DNA of 60,243 bases from Cyclostephanos tholiformis (Eukaryota > Bacillariophyta > Thalassiosirophyceae > Thalassiosirales > Thalassiosiraceae): assembly GCA_036939975.1 (NCBI GenBank), contig JALLPB010000025.1:1-60243 (forward strand). The letters run 5' to 3'. The translations under genes and the position numbers were made by a program. The notes below the pieces were generated by a model. That model was not told where the DNA came from and made no database searches. It worked only from the letters and a program-made list of their open reading frames with translations. This document shows, one piece after another, positions 30,504 through 40,335 of this stretch. Numbering within the stretch: the stretch's first letter is position 1; each line of letters starts with the position of its first letter.

Positions 30504-33233
30504 ATGAGTTCGCGGGCATTGCGGCGCCTACGCGAGGAGAGAGAGGCGGCGGCGGCAGCTGCCTCCCTATTATCGACCGACGAGGGAGCGGACGGCGATG
30601 ACGATGATGACGATGGCGGCGGCGAGGATCGAAATGATAGTCCCGACGACGACGACGACGGTGATGATGTGGACGATGACGATGACGATGACGGTGGCCG
30701 TGGCGGATTCATGTCGATGCTGCTGGACGACGAATCGTCATCGTCGTCGTCGTTTTCGGAGGAAGGAGATAATGACGCATCATCGACATGCGGTAAGGAT
30801 GGCGATGTCGACGATGCCAAGACGCCCGTCGTTGCCACCACTATTATTACCGCATCATCCACGAGGTCAAAAGCGGGGGGGGGGAAAGCGCGCCGCTCCA
30901 AGAAGAAGCGACCAGAGGAAATCGACGACGAAGAAGAAGATGACGACGACGACGATTTGGACGCGATTTTGCTCGACATGAACATTCGGGACGAACGGGG
31001 GGGGCATCCACCGACTGCCGCGTCGGCCTGGACTGCGCCGCGCGGCGGCGGCGGCGGCGGCGGCGGGGGCCATCACACGTGCGCGCGGGCGATGTTGCTC
31101 TCCAGGGAGAGAGGATTCGACGTCCAGGACTTGGATTTGGATCGCGCCATGCGATCGCTCATCGGCGCGGGCGGGGGCATGATGGCGGCGGCGGCGAGGG
31201 GAGGGGGTGGGGGGGGGATCGCCAATATCGGCGATGACGGATTCGGCGGACCACAGCAACCACAACGGCGTGGACGCGGGGGGAACGGCGGTGGACGTCG
31301 GCGTCATAACCTGATGAGGAGGTTCCTATTCGGGAGGCCTCGTCCGGAATGGGGGAAGCCCCCCAGCTTCGTCGGGGGGGGAATCGGCGTGGTAGAAATC
31401 ACGGCGGAGATGGCGTCGGGTGCTCAATCGGTGCCGTGGCCGTACAATTCGATTACTGGTGGCATCAAAAAAGATGACGGCGATGGCATCGATAGGAAAG
31501 GATGCGTTGATGACGACGGTAGCCGCGATGCATGCGCCGCACCTGCCACTCCCACCGTCGCATCGAATCAACGTTGGTTCACGTTCCACATGTCCGATAC
31601 GTACCAAGAGCACAACTTAATATACCAAGACTTGCTATCGTCATCATCGTCATCATCGAGTCGGCTGAACGGGGGTGGAGGAGGTTTGCACGATCCGAAT
31701 TTATTGGCGATGTTCGTAACCGACCATCCCCACTTCGTCGAGACCGTATTACAGTTGGCGATGGTGTTGTATTACGTAAACGACCGCGCGCGTGGACACG
31801 ACCTCTTGCGACGATGCATTTTCCTCTACGAGTCGGCGTTGCCGGCATCCGTCCTTCCCGACGGCGGCAGCGAAGGCGACGGCAATGGCGGGGAGGTATT
31901 GATCGACATCAACCGCAATCAATTGAATTCCGGGTATTTCGCCGCGCTCTTTCGGGTGATGCAAACGTCGGGCATGTCCGGTTGGTACGATAATGCGCTT
32001 GGGACTGGACGTTACCTATTGTCGTTGGACCCCCAGCGAGATCCCATGGGGGTTTTGCTAATCCTGGATTTCTTCGCCCTGGCAAGTCGCCGCCGCCATC
32101 GACGCCGCAACGGTAGGAGTACAACTGCTACTGCGACCACGGACGTGGAAGTTGGCGCAGCTTTCATCGCGGATTTGATCGAATCGAACCTCATCTTCAT
32201 CAATCACATGGATCCATTGACGGATCGGCATCATCGCTGTCGATTGGTCGACATGCCGAATTGGGCATTTTCTTATGCGTTGGCATTATATCGGCTTGAT
32301 GAGGATTGTCTCAGTAACGACGACTACGATTTAGTTGTAGAAGAAGAGGATTCTCGTCGTGGTCGTGGTGCTGCTGACCGTGCGCTAATCCAGGCATTGA
32401 GTCGCTTTCCCGGTGTGTTGCCCAAGCTCTTAGTAGCCATGAAAATTATTGAAACCGACGTCCCCGGTCGATATTCGTTTCGCAGTGGTAGTAGCAGCAT
32501 GGATTGGTCAATCGTCTTGCCGTCTTTCAATGGTTTCACGAATAATTATAACGATTCCGCGGATGATCGCATCGTGAGGACAAGCGGAGAGCACCTGACG
32601 AATATATTTGTTAGGAAGAGTCACAACCTTTGGAAAGATGAAGGTGTCCTTCGATGGCTCTATCAATGTGCCAAGAAGGTGGCCCTGGGGGAGCACCATT
32701 GCCATAAACAACAACAGCAGCTGCAACTGAAAAAATCGCTCGTGGTGAACGTGAGTGATGTTTGTGCTGGCGGCTTAGATGAAGAGAAAGAGGGGAGTCC
32801 CATCTTACAGGCCTCTGATGCCGCCGAGGGCAAAGGCTCTATTCCCTCACTTCCTCCTCGTGTCGTGCCCAGCTTTTCGCCCGCGCTTGCACGTTATGCG
32901 CAGTGCGATCCATCAGAATATGAAGATGCCTTTCGTACTTTTCCCCCTGAAGCCATCGGATTGGACCCGAACATCCTCGCTCCTGCCATGCTAGTATTAG
33001 GACCCAATAATGTTGGCCGCAGAAGGTTCTTCCGGCAGGGTCATCAGCAGCAACAACATCGCATTGATGCGGAACAATTTGATGAGAGAGGGCACAATGC
33101 TGTAGACGTTTTACGTCGGATGTTGCCAGATGATGAGATTTTGGACCCTGACTTGCCGCTGTTGCAATTGTATTTGCAAAGTCTATTACCCTGGACGCAT
33201 GTAGAAGGGGTGCGCCCTCCTCAAAGAGGTTGA
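30504..33233 (+). CDS. TCF25: TCF25/Rqc1 family protein (ribosome quality control)
   Basis: Single exon, 909 residues. It starts MSSRALRRLREE, nearly the same as the conserved N-terminus of TCF25/Nulp1. A long Asp/Ser/Lys-rich region follows (to about 170), including KKKRPEEIDDEEEDDDDDD and LDAILLDMN. The conserved core then shows RRFLFGRPRPEWGKPPSFVGG, WFTFHMSDTYQEHNLIYQDL, HPHFVETVLQLAMVL, SGYFAALFRVMQTSG with LLSLDPQRDPMGVLLILDFFA, LVDMPNWAFSYALALYRL, ALSRFPGVLPKLL and RKSHNLWKDEGVLRWLY. It ends with LQLYLQSLLPWTHVEGVRPP, matching the family C-terminus. Family knowledge: yeast Rqc1 and human TCF25 act with Ltn1/listerin on stalled 60S nascent chains. Gly-rich and G-homopolymer inserts (31030-31240) lengthen it. 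Strong assignment by motif order. Confidence 0.88.
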   Translation: MSSRALRRLREEREAAAAAASLLSTDEGADGDDDDDDGGGEDRNDSPDDDDDGDDVDDDDDDDGGRGGFMSMLLDDESSSSSSFSEEGDNDASSTCGKDGDVDDAKTPVVATTIITASSTRSKAGGGKARRSKKKRPEEIDDEEEDDDDDDLDAILLDMNIRDERGGHPPTAASAWTAPRGGGGGGGGGHHTCARAMLLSRERGFDVQDLDLDRAMRSLIGAGGGMMAAAARGGGGGGIANIGDDGFGGPQQPQRRGRGGNGGGRRRHNLMRRFLFGRPRPEWGKPPSFVGGGIGVVEITAEMASGAQSVPWPYNSITGGIKKDDGDGIDRKGCVDDDGSRDACAAPATPTVASNQRWFTFHMSDTYQEHNLIYQDLLSSSSSSSSRLNGGGGGLHDPNLLAMFVTDHPHFVETVLQLAMVLYYVNDRARGHDLLRRCIFLYESALPASVLPDGGSEGDGNGGEVLIDINRNQLNSGYFAALFRVMQTSGMSGWYDNALGTGRYLLSLDPQRDPMGVLLILDFFALASRRRHRRRNGRSTTATATTDVEVGAAFIADLIESNLIFINHMDPLTDRHHRCRLVDMPNWAFSYALALYRLDEDCLSNDDYDLVVEEEDSRRGRGAADRALIQALSRFPGVLPKLLVAMKIIETDVPGRYSFRSGSSSMDWSIVLPSFNGFTNNYNDSADDRIVRTSGEHLTNIFVRKSHNLWKDEGVLRWLYQCAKKVALGEHHCHKQQQQLQLKKSLVVNVSDVCAGGLDEEKEGSPILQASDAAEGKGSIPSLPPRVVPSFSPALARYAQCDPSEYEDAFRTFPPEAIGLDPNILAPAMLVLGPNNVGRRRFFRQGHQQQQHRIDAEQFDERGHNAVDVLRRMLPDDEILDPDLPLLQLYLQSLLPWTHVEGVRPPQRG

Positions 33234-33561
33234 CGAATGTGTTGGCACACGTCATGTTCCTTTTTGGCTTTTTGAAAGAATTTAATGTTGGGTTGGGGAG
33301 GTCCTTTCATTTTTTCTTATTACTTTTCTTTTGAATTGAGGATTGGAGTTGAAGGAACAGGTGGTATATCTTAAAGGGCCAAAGTAAAGGTCTACTATCC
33401 AATGTTGAATTTTGCTAAGTTCAAATCAACACTTAAATAAGCTATCTCAGCGTAGACCTGAGATTAAGGTTTTTAGACCATAGAGGTCTACCACTGGGAT
33501 TTTAAGAACCAGCTACCATTAGATATGCAGTTTAGGTCATATGCTGTTTAAGCAATTTGCA

Positions 33562-33605
33562 AGAAGAGTATCGCTAGAAAGAGAATCGCTAGAAAGAGTA
33601 TCGCT
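33562..33605. repeat. Three tandem copies of a 14-15-bp unit
   Basis: The unit AGAAAGAGTATCGCT is repeated three times with one single-base difference, and a one-base-shorter first copy, between 33562 and 33605. It is a short minisatellite in the gene-poor region. Confidence 0.75.
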
Positions 33606-34235
33606 ACGTACCCCCGCAACACCCAACATAGTGATTCCTACTTGCCCTCTAATCTACAAGACGATTCTAGCAATATCGAATACTCCTATTGCACCCGCAA
33701 CATTTGGTTTGATGAATTTGTCGCACTTTGTCATGGTGATGTTGTGGTTGTGCACACCTTTGTGAGTTGTGTGTTGAGTGAGAAATTCCAGATCTTATCA
33801 AGAACTATAAAATATTTATCTACTTAGCACTTATATCTTCTCATTTACGAGACTTTCTGTCGTTTTTGATTTCCTAAACTGCAAATCTAATGGTATGTTC
33901 GAGGATGTGACAGCTAAGTCGTTCAACTATGCTTTCCTGCCAACCCCTGCATCAGTTGTTTTTTGTTCAGATATAAAAGGCTGTAGTAAGTTTTATTAGT
34001 TGACTCTAGTATATAAAAATGAGTAATGTTACACTGAATCCAATGGTTGTGTCAAGGGTTTCTGAAAATGGCTGCATCGTGCCGCAATTTAATTCCTACT
34101 GCTTTTAATTTTTGTACTAATTTAGATATATTTCGTGTCAGTTTCTTAATCCTCAGTGGTTTCTAAACCCCAGCATTTACAGTAGTGCAAGACATTATGG
34201 TCATGTCAGGAATCTGTGAAGAAGTCTGTACATAT

Positions 34236-34340
34236 AGATAGACCCAAGGTCTAGGGTTTAACCTAAGGTCTAGTAAGGATAGACATATGGTCTAAGGTTA
34301 GGCATAAGGTCTAAACTTAGACCTCATGTCTACTAAAAGG
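34236..34340. repeat. Degenerate repeats of an AAGGTCTA core
   Basis: About five units of 18-24 bp share AAGGTCTA or its reverse complement TAGACCT within 105 bp. Three related cores also occur 0.8 kb upstream (33387-33490). Units are too diverged to be a recent tandem array. One unit reads CTAGGGTTTAACCTAAGG, with telomere-like bases, though no true telomeric array is present. Confidence 0.6.
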
Positions 34341-35105
34341 TGGGTCAAAAATTCTAAGACTTATGGCTATCACGATTGTCTCCATGATGACTGAATGATT
34401 TGTCAAGCAGATACATATCCAAGGACCTTTACTGCTCTAATTGATTAGGCTTGCACCCACAAAAGTGAGTGCAGCTCTTAGGTTGTCATCATCGTGTGCT
34501 TGTTTGGTGGGAGAGGGAGTGATGTGCTGTGGACACCACATGCTCCCTGAGATCTTTGGGACCTTTGCACGAGATAACTCAGAATGGACAAGAAATTTAA
34601 AAGAACAATAATGGTAAATATTCTAAGCATGTCATCCCCAAAACAACACCGCCTGTGGCATGACAGCATCCCCTCCAAACCCCAAATGCCCTGACTCACA
34701 AGATTGTTGTTCATTGCATGTCAAACTGCCCCCTAGCACCCCCAGACAACACCGCTAATCGCAATGCCATGTCTTCCCAAACTCCATGGCCCATGTCAGT
34801 GCATTGTCCATCGCATGGCCGTTCACACCCCTGACAACATCGCCCATGGCGCTGCTGGCAAAATCGTTTAACGAGGAGAGGGGGGCTGGATTGGTGGTGT
34901 AGTGGGCGACCTTCCCCGGCGGACACCATCACCATTGTGGATGAAAATATAGAAGGTGAGATTCTGACATCTGCTTCCTTTGCATCTGAGAGAGATATTA
35001 CCTATGGTAGATGGTAGAGATATGAAAACAAACACACACATCTCTTTGGGGGGGGGGGGGCTTGAAAAAAATAGTGAGCAGAAAAACTCGGACGAAAACA
35101 AAAAA

Positions 35106-36779
35106 ATGACGACGACGAAGGCGGTGTCACCACCATCCCCACCCCAACGACATCCTCGGCACTCACCCCTCCAACAGCTACTGACTCGTCGTAGAATCGC
35201 ATCGCTCGCACTACTGTTCTCATTGCTAGTCTTGCCTCATCACGCCATTGATGCCTCTGTGCAGTCGAAAGGTTCATCGTCGATCATCATGAGCTCGTCG
35301 TCGTCGTCGTCGTCGTCTCCGGCCTACTACGAGCGCATCGTTTTCAGCGACGTCGACGGCACGCTGGTACATTATCCATCGTCATCGAAACGGTCGATGG
35401 GTGGAGGGGATGACGACGACGACGACGACGACGATGACGAGTCAACGACGACGACGACGAAGGACGACGACCACGCATTGATTCGACTACCGCCGAGCAA
35501 AACCGGCCAACGTGGTGTCATATCCGCCCGAACCCTGACGTTGTGCCATAGGTTGCGATGTGGGATGAACGACGACGTCGACGTGGAAGACGATGACATC
35601 GACGACGAGGATCGAAGACGAACGAGACGGATCGCGAATGGTGGCGTGCCGTTGGTCCTCGTTAGCGGCATGAGAACTACGACGTTATTCCAGAGATTGC
35701 CGTACCTGCCGCGGGCGGACGCGTACGTATGCGAGAGCGGGGGTAGGATATTTTATCCAAGTCCATTATTCGACGCCGTCACTGCTGCCGGGTCGGGCTC
35801 GAATTCGAAGGAGGGGAAGGGCGGCGACGAGGGGGGGGGACGGCGCGATCATGATGACGGCGGAGTCGCCACGGTCGGCAGCCTCGTCGTTCGACCGATA
35901 TACTACCGTGGAATGCACTCCAAGGAAATCGTGCCATTCGCATTGGTGGAGGACGAAATTTGGAGGGAGAGGGTGTCCCGATACGATGCCGCCGGACCCG
36001 ATGGGTACGACGACTGCCATGACCGCGGCGGCGCTGCGTCGTCGTCGTCGTCATCGACGTCGTCGTCGATAGACATACACGAACGTCGCGGACGATTGTG
36101 GGACATCGCGAGATGTCTATCGGGGAAGGGATACGTAATCGATCACGGGGGGTACGCGTCGTCCTTTCGGATCAATAGGGAACAGCAAACGAACGAAGGT
36201 TGTATCAAGGGCCTAGACGATTACGTCATCGCCGCAGGTCGGCGTCGACGTCATGGTCGTGCCGAGGAGGATAAAAGGGACAACTATGACGACGATGAGG
36301 TCTTAGTCGTCGGCGATGGTGGCGATACCGACGACGACGGCCGTCCGTCTTTAACGATACCCGAAGACCTCGGATGCAGCACCAACCTGGGATGCGTGGA
36401 CGTGTACCCCGCCATTAGCGGGAAGAAGAATTGCGCCGAGTACCTGCTTCGCAAATTCCTGGGCGATGGTGATGGCGATAGCGAGGAAGGGGGCGCGACG
36501 ACGACGACGACGGCGGGACGACGGACCGCGACGTTGAAAACCCATGCCTACTGTATGTGCGACGACGACAACGACGCGGAAATGGCGATGGCTTGCCGTG
36601 CCGCATACCTGCCGAGCGTGACCTCGGAGAGCATGCGCGCCCTCGCAACGAATCGACGCGATGGTAATCACTCGCTCATCATCGTCGAGGATATATCGAG
36701 GGGCATCGTCGAGACCCTCGCCACGGAAGCCGCATTGGAGGCAATTATAGAGAAGGTATCATTCGATCTCAACGGCTGA
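35106..36779 (+). CDS. HAD-superfamily hydrolase with N-terminal signal/anchor
   Basis: Single exon, 557 residues from MTTTKAVSPP (35106). An in-frame upstream start at 34980 would translate a G13 homopolymer and is less likely. A basic stretch is followed by the hydrophobic helix IASLALLFSLLVLPHHAI (about residues 32-49), a signal peptide or anchor. Ser and Asp tracts flank HAD motif I, VFSDVDGTLVHY (nucleophile Asp). VLVSGMRTTTLFQRLPYL with ADAYVCESGGRIFYP (motif II and cap entry) follows. The C-terminal part has VDVYPAISGKKNCAEYLL (motif III Lys) and CMCDDDNDAEMAMACRAAYL, matching motif IV DDxND of Cof-type or sucrose-phosphate-phosphatase-like HADs. Likely a phosphatase of unknown substrate (sugar phosphate is an inference). 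Several acidic and Ser-rich insertions separate the motifs. Its 3' end faces the cyclophilin gene, 164 bp away. Confidence 0.75.
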   Translation: MTTTKAVSPPSPPQRHPRHSPLQQLLTRRRIASLALLFSLLVLPHHAIDASVQSKGSSSIIMSSSSSSSSSPAYYERIVFSDVDGTLVHYPSSSKRSMGGGDDDDDDDDDDESTTTTTKDDDHALIRLPPSKTGQRGVISARTLTLCHRLRCGMNDDVDVEDDDIDDEDRRRTRRIANGGVPLVLVSGMRTTTLFQRLPYLPRADAYVCESGGRIFYPSPLFDAVTAAGSGSNSKEGKGGDEGGGRRDHDDGGVATVGSLVVRPIYYRGMHSKEIVPFALVEDEIWRERVSRYDAAGPDGYDDCHDRGGAASSSSSSTSSSIDIHERRGRLWDIARCLSGKGYVIDHGGYASSFRINREQQTNEGCIKGLDDYVIAAGRRRRHGRAEEDKRDNYDDDEVLVVGDGGDTDDDGRPSLTIPEDLGCSTNLGCVDVYPAISGKKNCAEYLLRKFLGDGDGDSEEGGATTTTTAGRRTATLKTHAYCMCDDDNDAEMAMACRAAYLPSVTSESMRALATNRRDGNHSLIIVEDISRGIVETLATEAALEAIIEKVSFDLNG

Positions 36780-36943
36780 ATGCGACGGCCCTTGCATCGA
36801 GCGGCCCATGGGAATCAAATAAGGGGCGCGACCAAACGATTCGGCGGGATTCAACTAAACATTTGTGTATCATTCAAATGTATAATTATCATCCATTAAA
36901 TGTTCTTTTTCAACCCGTCCCAATAGAAGGCAGCTTCTCACCA

Positions 36944-37923
36944 TCAAAGTTTTCCACAACTAGTAATTTTCACCTCGGTGGAAGTCCTTCCACTCCCGCT
37001 CCCCAAAGCTTCCATCTTTTGCACAATATCGAGACCTTTGGTCACCTTACCAAACACGGTGTGCTTCCCGTCGAGCCAAGGGCTGATGTAGTCGAGCCCG
37101 TGCGGTACACACATGAGCAAGAGATGGTAGAGAAAAAAGTTCTATGAAATACAAAATTGTACCAACTCACGTGTCAGCAGTGCAAATGAAGAACTGAGAA
37201 CCATTGGTGTTGGGACCGGCGTTGGCCATGGACAAGGTACCCGCACCTCCTGTGTATCGCAATGCCAAGGTAAAGATATTAACAATAATATTGCACTTCT
37301 TCTCATTTTAAAATAGACAAAACGCCGAGTAGATCACGGCGATGTAACGGACACTCACCATGGCGGATGTTAAAATTCTCATCGTCAAAGGTGCGTCCAT
37401 AGATGCTCCTCCCGCCAGTGCCATTAAAGTTCGTGAAGTCGCCACCCTATTTGCCATCGCAAGATAAATAAATATAATTGTAAGAAATTTACATCATTCC
37501 AGGAATTTGCGATTGCTATCTATTGCAGCTTACCTGGCACATGAAGCCGGGGATGATCCTGTGGAATATGGATCCGGCGTAACCGTACCCCTTCTCGCCG
37601 GTGCACAGCGCCTTGAAATTGGCGGCCGTCTTGGGTACTACCTCACCATATAGTCCAAACTCGATCCGACCCAAAGATTTACCACCGGCCGCGACGTCGA
37701 AGTAGACCGTGTCGGTGATGGTAGCGGTGTCCGCCCCGCCTCCGCCCCCGCCGAATATGTTGGCGAAGATATTGAGGTTAGCCGCGTTCAGCCTGGTGGA
37801 GGACGCCGATGAGATCATCGCACCAGAGCCCGTCGTCGTATGTTGGATCGAGACCGGAGCGAACGCGGAGCATTGCTTGTTGGCAACGGTGACGATGGCG
37901 AGTAGGGGAACTAGGGACCTCAT
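36944..37923 (-). CDS. Plastid-targeted cyclophilin (peptidyl-prolyl isomerase)
   Basis: Four exons on the minus strand, 37923..37534, 37446..37359, 37249..37171 and 37082..36944, with GT-AG introns of 87, 109 and 88 nt, give 231 residues. The start [17 protein letters not shown] is a signal peptide followed by CSAFAPVS, a textbook diatom ASAFAP plastid-import motif. The mature part is a full cyclophilin domain: [47 protein letters not shown] (catalytic Arg in FHRIIP), [55 protein letters not shown] with the binding-pocket Trp and His. It ends VKITSCGKL. Family knowledge: prolyl isomerase assisting folding. The location is plastid stroma or lumen; no twin-arginine second signal is obvious. 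Splice joins restore conserved sequence at every junction, so the model is firm. Confidence 0.95.
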
Positions 37924-38086
37924 GATGATATTGGCGTGCCTTCTGCTCTTTTGGGTGTCACCTCCGTCGGGGAAACGTTTCCCGCGTTTTTGGAGTGGGC
38001 GGACAGACACATAGGTCCCGCGTGTGTTTTAAATTTGATTTTTTTTCTCTTCTTATCGTTCCGCACTGGACGAGCGTGGCGAAAGA
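37924..38086. promoter_or_regulatory. 163-bp divergent promoter, cyclophilin / DZIP1-domain gene
   Basis: The starts at 37923 (minus) and 38087 (plus) are 163 bp apart. The middle has a T-rich tract (38038-38050) and a TTCTTATCGTTCC stretch. A longer in-frame extension of the cyclophilin ORF to 38010 exists, but it lies upstream of a perfect signal-peptide start and is not used. Probable bidirectional promoter. Confidence 0.45.
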
Positions 38087-40126
38087 ATGACCAACGACCC
38101 CAACATATTTCTCCCGTGTCCGATAATAATAGCAAACATGGAACCAATGGAGACCGATAGGCCCACCGAAGAAACGATGCTGATAACACCTACCTACGCC
38201 GAGAACGTTTTACACTGTGCTGGATTCCACTTCCGCCCACGCAAAGTTGGAGTGAGACTCAAGCTTAAGCGAATTTCCACCGCAGATATCGATGCGATCT
38301 TGCGCGACGTCGATACAAATTTGTTGTCATCGTTCATAGAGGACATAACCTTCTGCGATATAACCAAAGAAGACCTTCGGCTCCATAGTCAAGACACCCT
38401 CGTGAAACTTTTTCAAGCGAATCAGCTTATCATTGAGTACCTGGTAGATGTTCGGGATACTCTCTTCTCAAGTCTTAATAGTCTCAACGAGATGCATCTC
38501 TCCCAGAAGCGAGAGATTGACATTCTTACCCAAGAGGTTGCTAAACTGAAAGATGAGTTATACTGGTCCAGCATGGTCCACGCGAGCCCGAGTCACGTTG
38601 ACCCATCTCGTTATCCATCGCAGGAGCCAAGATCAGCCTCAGTCAAGAAAACTTCATCATTCTTCGAAGATAATGCATTTTCCCTACTTTTAGATAAATC
38701 GACTAAGAGGAAGACGGTAACGACGCCAAGTTCGACAAAATCAGTCTGTGTTGTCTCCAAAGATCATGAAAACTTTGTGACGATGACGCCAACAAACGGT
38801 GCTATTCGCCTACATATTGTCTCATCCACCAATGCAATTCTTCTACAAATGGATGTCGAGGGATCAATCACGATTCAGAAACTGAAAAACAAAATCTTGA
38901 GTCGGCTCTTGATTGACTGTGATGTAGATTTTGCGACGCACTCTTTGTATTACCGGGACCTCGAATTGGGCGACCTTACTCGAAATCTCGACCATTATCA
39001 AGTGTCCAATAATGCAGCGATCATCTTCATGCCTTCTCCCATCCGGGATGCATTTATCGCTAGCGAGTCCGGGGTCGAGTCGAAGCTCGACGAGATAACC
39101 TCCATAGCGAGTAAGGCATACGAGGACGTAAAGCGTGCACTTCAACTCCAACTACTGACACATGAATCAATCAAGGGCGAATTTTTGCAAGAGATTTGTA
39201 AGCAGATCAAGGTACTGGAGGAATCTTTGCGTGAAGAGATACAAAGTCGAGCTCTAAAAAATGCTGTCACGATTTATAATGACAAACATGATGATGCCCA
39301 TACAGATGACAAGCGCGATGATGCCCATGCGCATGCCGCAAACAGTGCCACGACGTCATCGCCTGTGTCCAACGTACACTCTATAGATCTAGACGAGATG
39401 GTGAGAGGGAATGCTGGATGCATCAAAGAAGATGACGTAAATTTTCTTCAGGGAAATTCTGTACAAATCAGCGAAATCTTATCTAACGGCTCCTCGGCTC
39501 GCGCTGGTGAAACTCGAGACAGGATTGATCTACCTCTAACGACTGATACCACTGTAGAAATGACGTTGAATCCTCCAAGCCGAACTAAAATTCATTCGCC
39601 ACAGGAAAGGGTGACAGTAGACGCGGTGAAGGAAATGCCGTTTACTAGTATTCTGTGTAAGCACTCGCACTCCCAGGACGGCTCTTTTTCAACCGGTTCA
39701 CTCGATGGTATCGACGAATCTGTCGACCTTGATGCTGTCAACATGCATGGCTTGGCTGCCCATACCCCAGCAAACAAAGGTTATCTCTTGTACAGGGGAT
39801 ACAACGAGAGCAAAGCTCCTCCTGAGGATTCCCCCAACCAATCGGCCGCATCATTGACTTCTTCGAAAACGAATCATATCAGGACACAGTTTCGTGTTGT
39901 TAACGACTGTATAACTGACACTGCGCCAAATATCACCTTTGGCCTGCCCGTGGCGTTGAATGTGGTCGACGATTTGACAAGTGTTGATGTTTCTCCTGAT
40001 GAGATACGGTCGCCTTCGGAGACTAATCATATCGGGACACTGAAGAAGGGCGGCTTTTTGAAGAAGTTCCTGAAAAATAAATCCAAGAAAAATCCGAAGC
40101 AAAAGAGCACGATGGTCGAAATTTGA
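38087..40126 (+). CDS. DZIP1-N-domain protein with ubiquitin-like segment
   Basis: Single exon, 679 residues; MEPMETDRPTEE at 38138 is an alternative start. Residues about 45-130 match the DZIP1/iguana N-terminal domain: FHFRPRKVGVRLKLKRIS, a TADIDAILRDVD segment, FIEDITFCDITKED, then DTLVKLFQANQLIIEYLVD. A coiled coil follows (EMHLSQKREIDILTQEVAKL). Residues about 245-325 have a ubiquitin-like pattern: IRLHIVSSTNAILLQMDVEG, TIQKLKNKILSRLL, SLYYRDLELGDLTRNLDHYQV, NAAIIFMPS. A second helical segment follows (about 335-410), then a Ser/Asp-rich disordered region and a basic C-terminus GGFLKKFLKNKSKKNPK. Family knowledge: DZIP1 proteins work at basal bodies and ciliary transition zones and usually carry a C2H2 finger; none is seen here. 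Centric diatoms make flagellated sperm, so a basal-body role is a reasonable inference. Confidence 0.65.
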   Translation: MTNDPNIFLPCPIIIANMEPMETDRPTEETMLITPTYAENVLHCAGFHFRPRKVGVRLKLKRISTADIDAILRDVDTNLLSSFIEDITFCDITKEDLRLHSQDTLVKLFQANQLIIEYLVDVRDTLFSSLNSLNEMHLSQKREIDILTQEVAKLKDELYWSSMVHASPSHVDPSRYPSQEPRSASVKKTSSFFEDNAFSLLLDKSTKRKTVTTPSSTKSVCVVSKDHENFVTMTPTNGAIRLHIVSSTNAILLQMDVEGSITIQKLKNKILSRLLIDCDVDFATHSLYYRDLELGDLTRNLDHYQVSNNAAIIFMPSPIRDAFIASESGVESKLDEITSIASKAYEDVKRALQLQLLTHESIKGEFLQEICKQIKVLEESLREEIQSRALKNAVTIYNDKHDDAHTDDKRDDAHAHAANSATTSSPVSNVHSIDLDEMVRGNAGCIKEDDVNFLQGNSVQISEILSNGSSARAGETRDRIDLPLTTDTTVEMTLNPPSRTKIHSPQERVTVDAVKEMPFTSILCKHSHSQDGSFSTGSLDGIDESVDLDAVNMHGLAAHTPANKGYLLYRGYNESKAPPEDSPNQSAASLTSSKTNHIRTQFRVVNDCITDTAPNITFGLPVALNVVDDLTSVDVSPDEIRSPSETNHIGTLKKGGFLKKFLKNKSKKNPKQKSTMVEI

Positions 40127-40335
40127 GCCTCAGCAGTGGTCAAGAGTGAAATTAATCGTGACGCGTAATGTTTGTGGGCGTTTATCGTTGAGGAGGCATA
40201 AATATTTGCGAGAGACAATAACGAGGTCTTCATAAATGAATGTATGTAGCAATACTTTAAATACAAATTAATATTAGTGGCTTGGTGAGGCGAAAGACTC
40301 ATCATGATCGACATCATATGTTTAGTACTATGCGT

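Larger units (their letters stand above)
33234..35105. other. Gene-poor AT-rich region with several short repeat families
   Basis: 1.87 kb with no supportable gene. It holds AGGTCTA/TAGACCT motifs scattered at 33387-33490 and clustered at 34236-34340. A triple 15-bp repeat lies at 33562-33605. Between 34640 and 34860 there are diverged copies of an ACAACACCGC...ATGCCATG segment spaced about 85-100 bp. A G13 run at 35048-35060 sits just before the HAD gene. Small ORFs lack coding signature. Confidence 0.45.
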
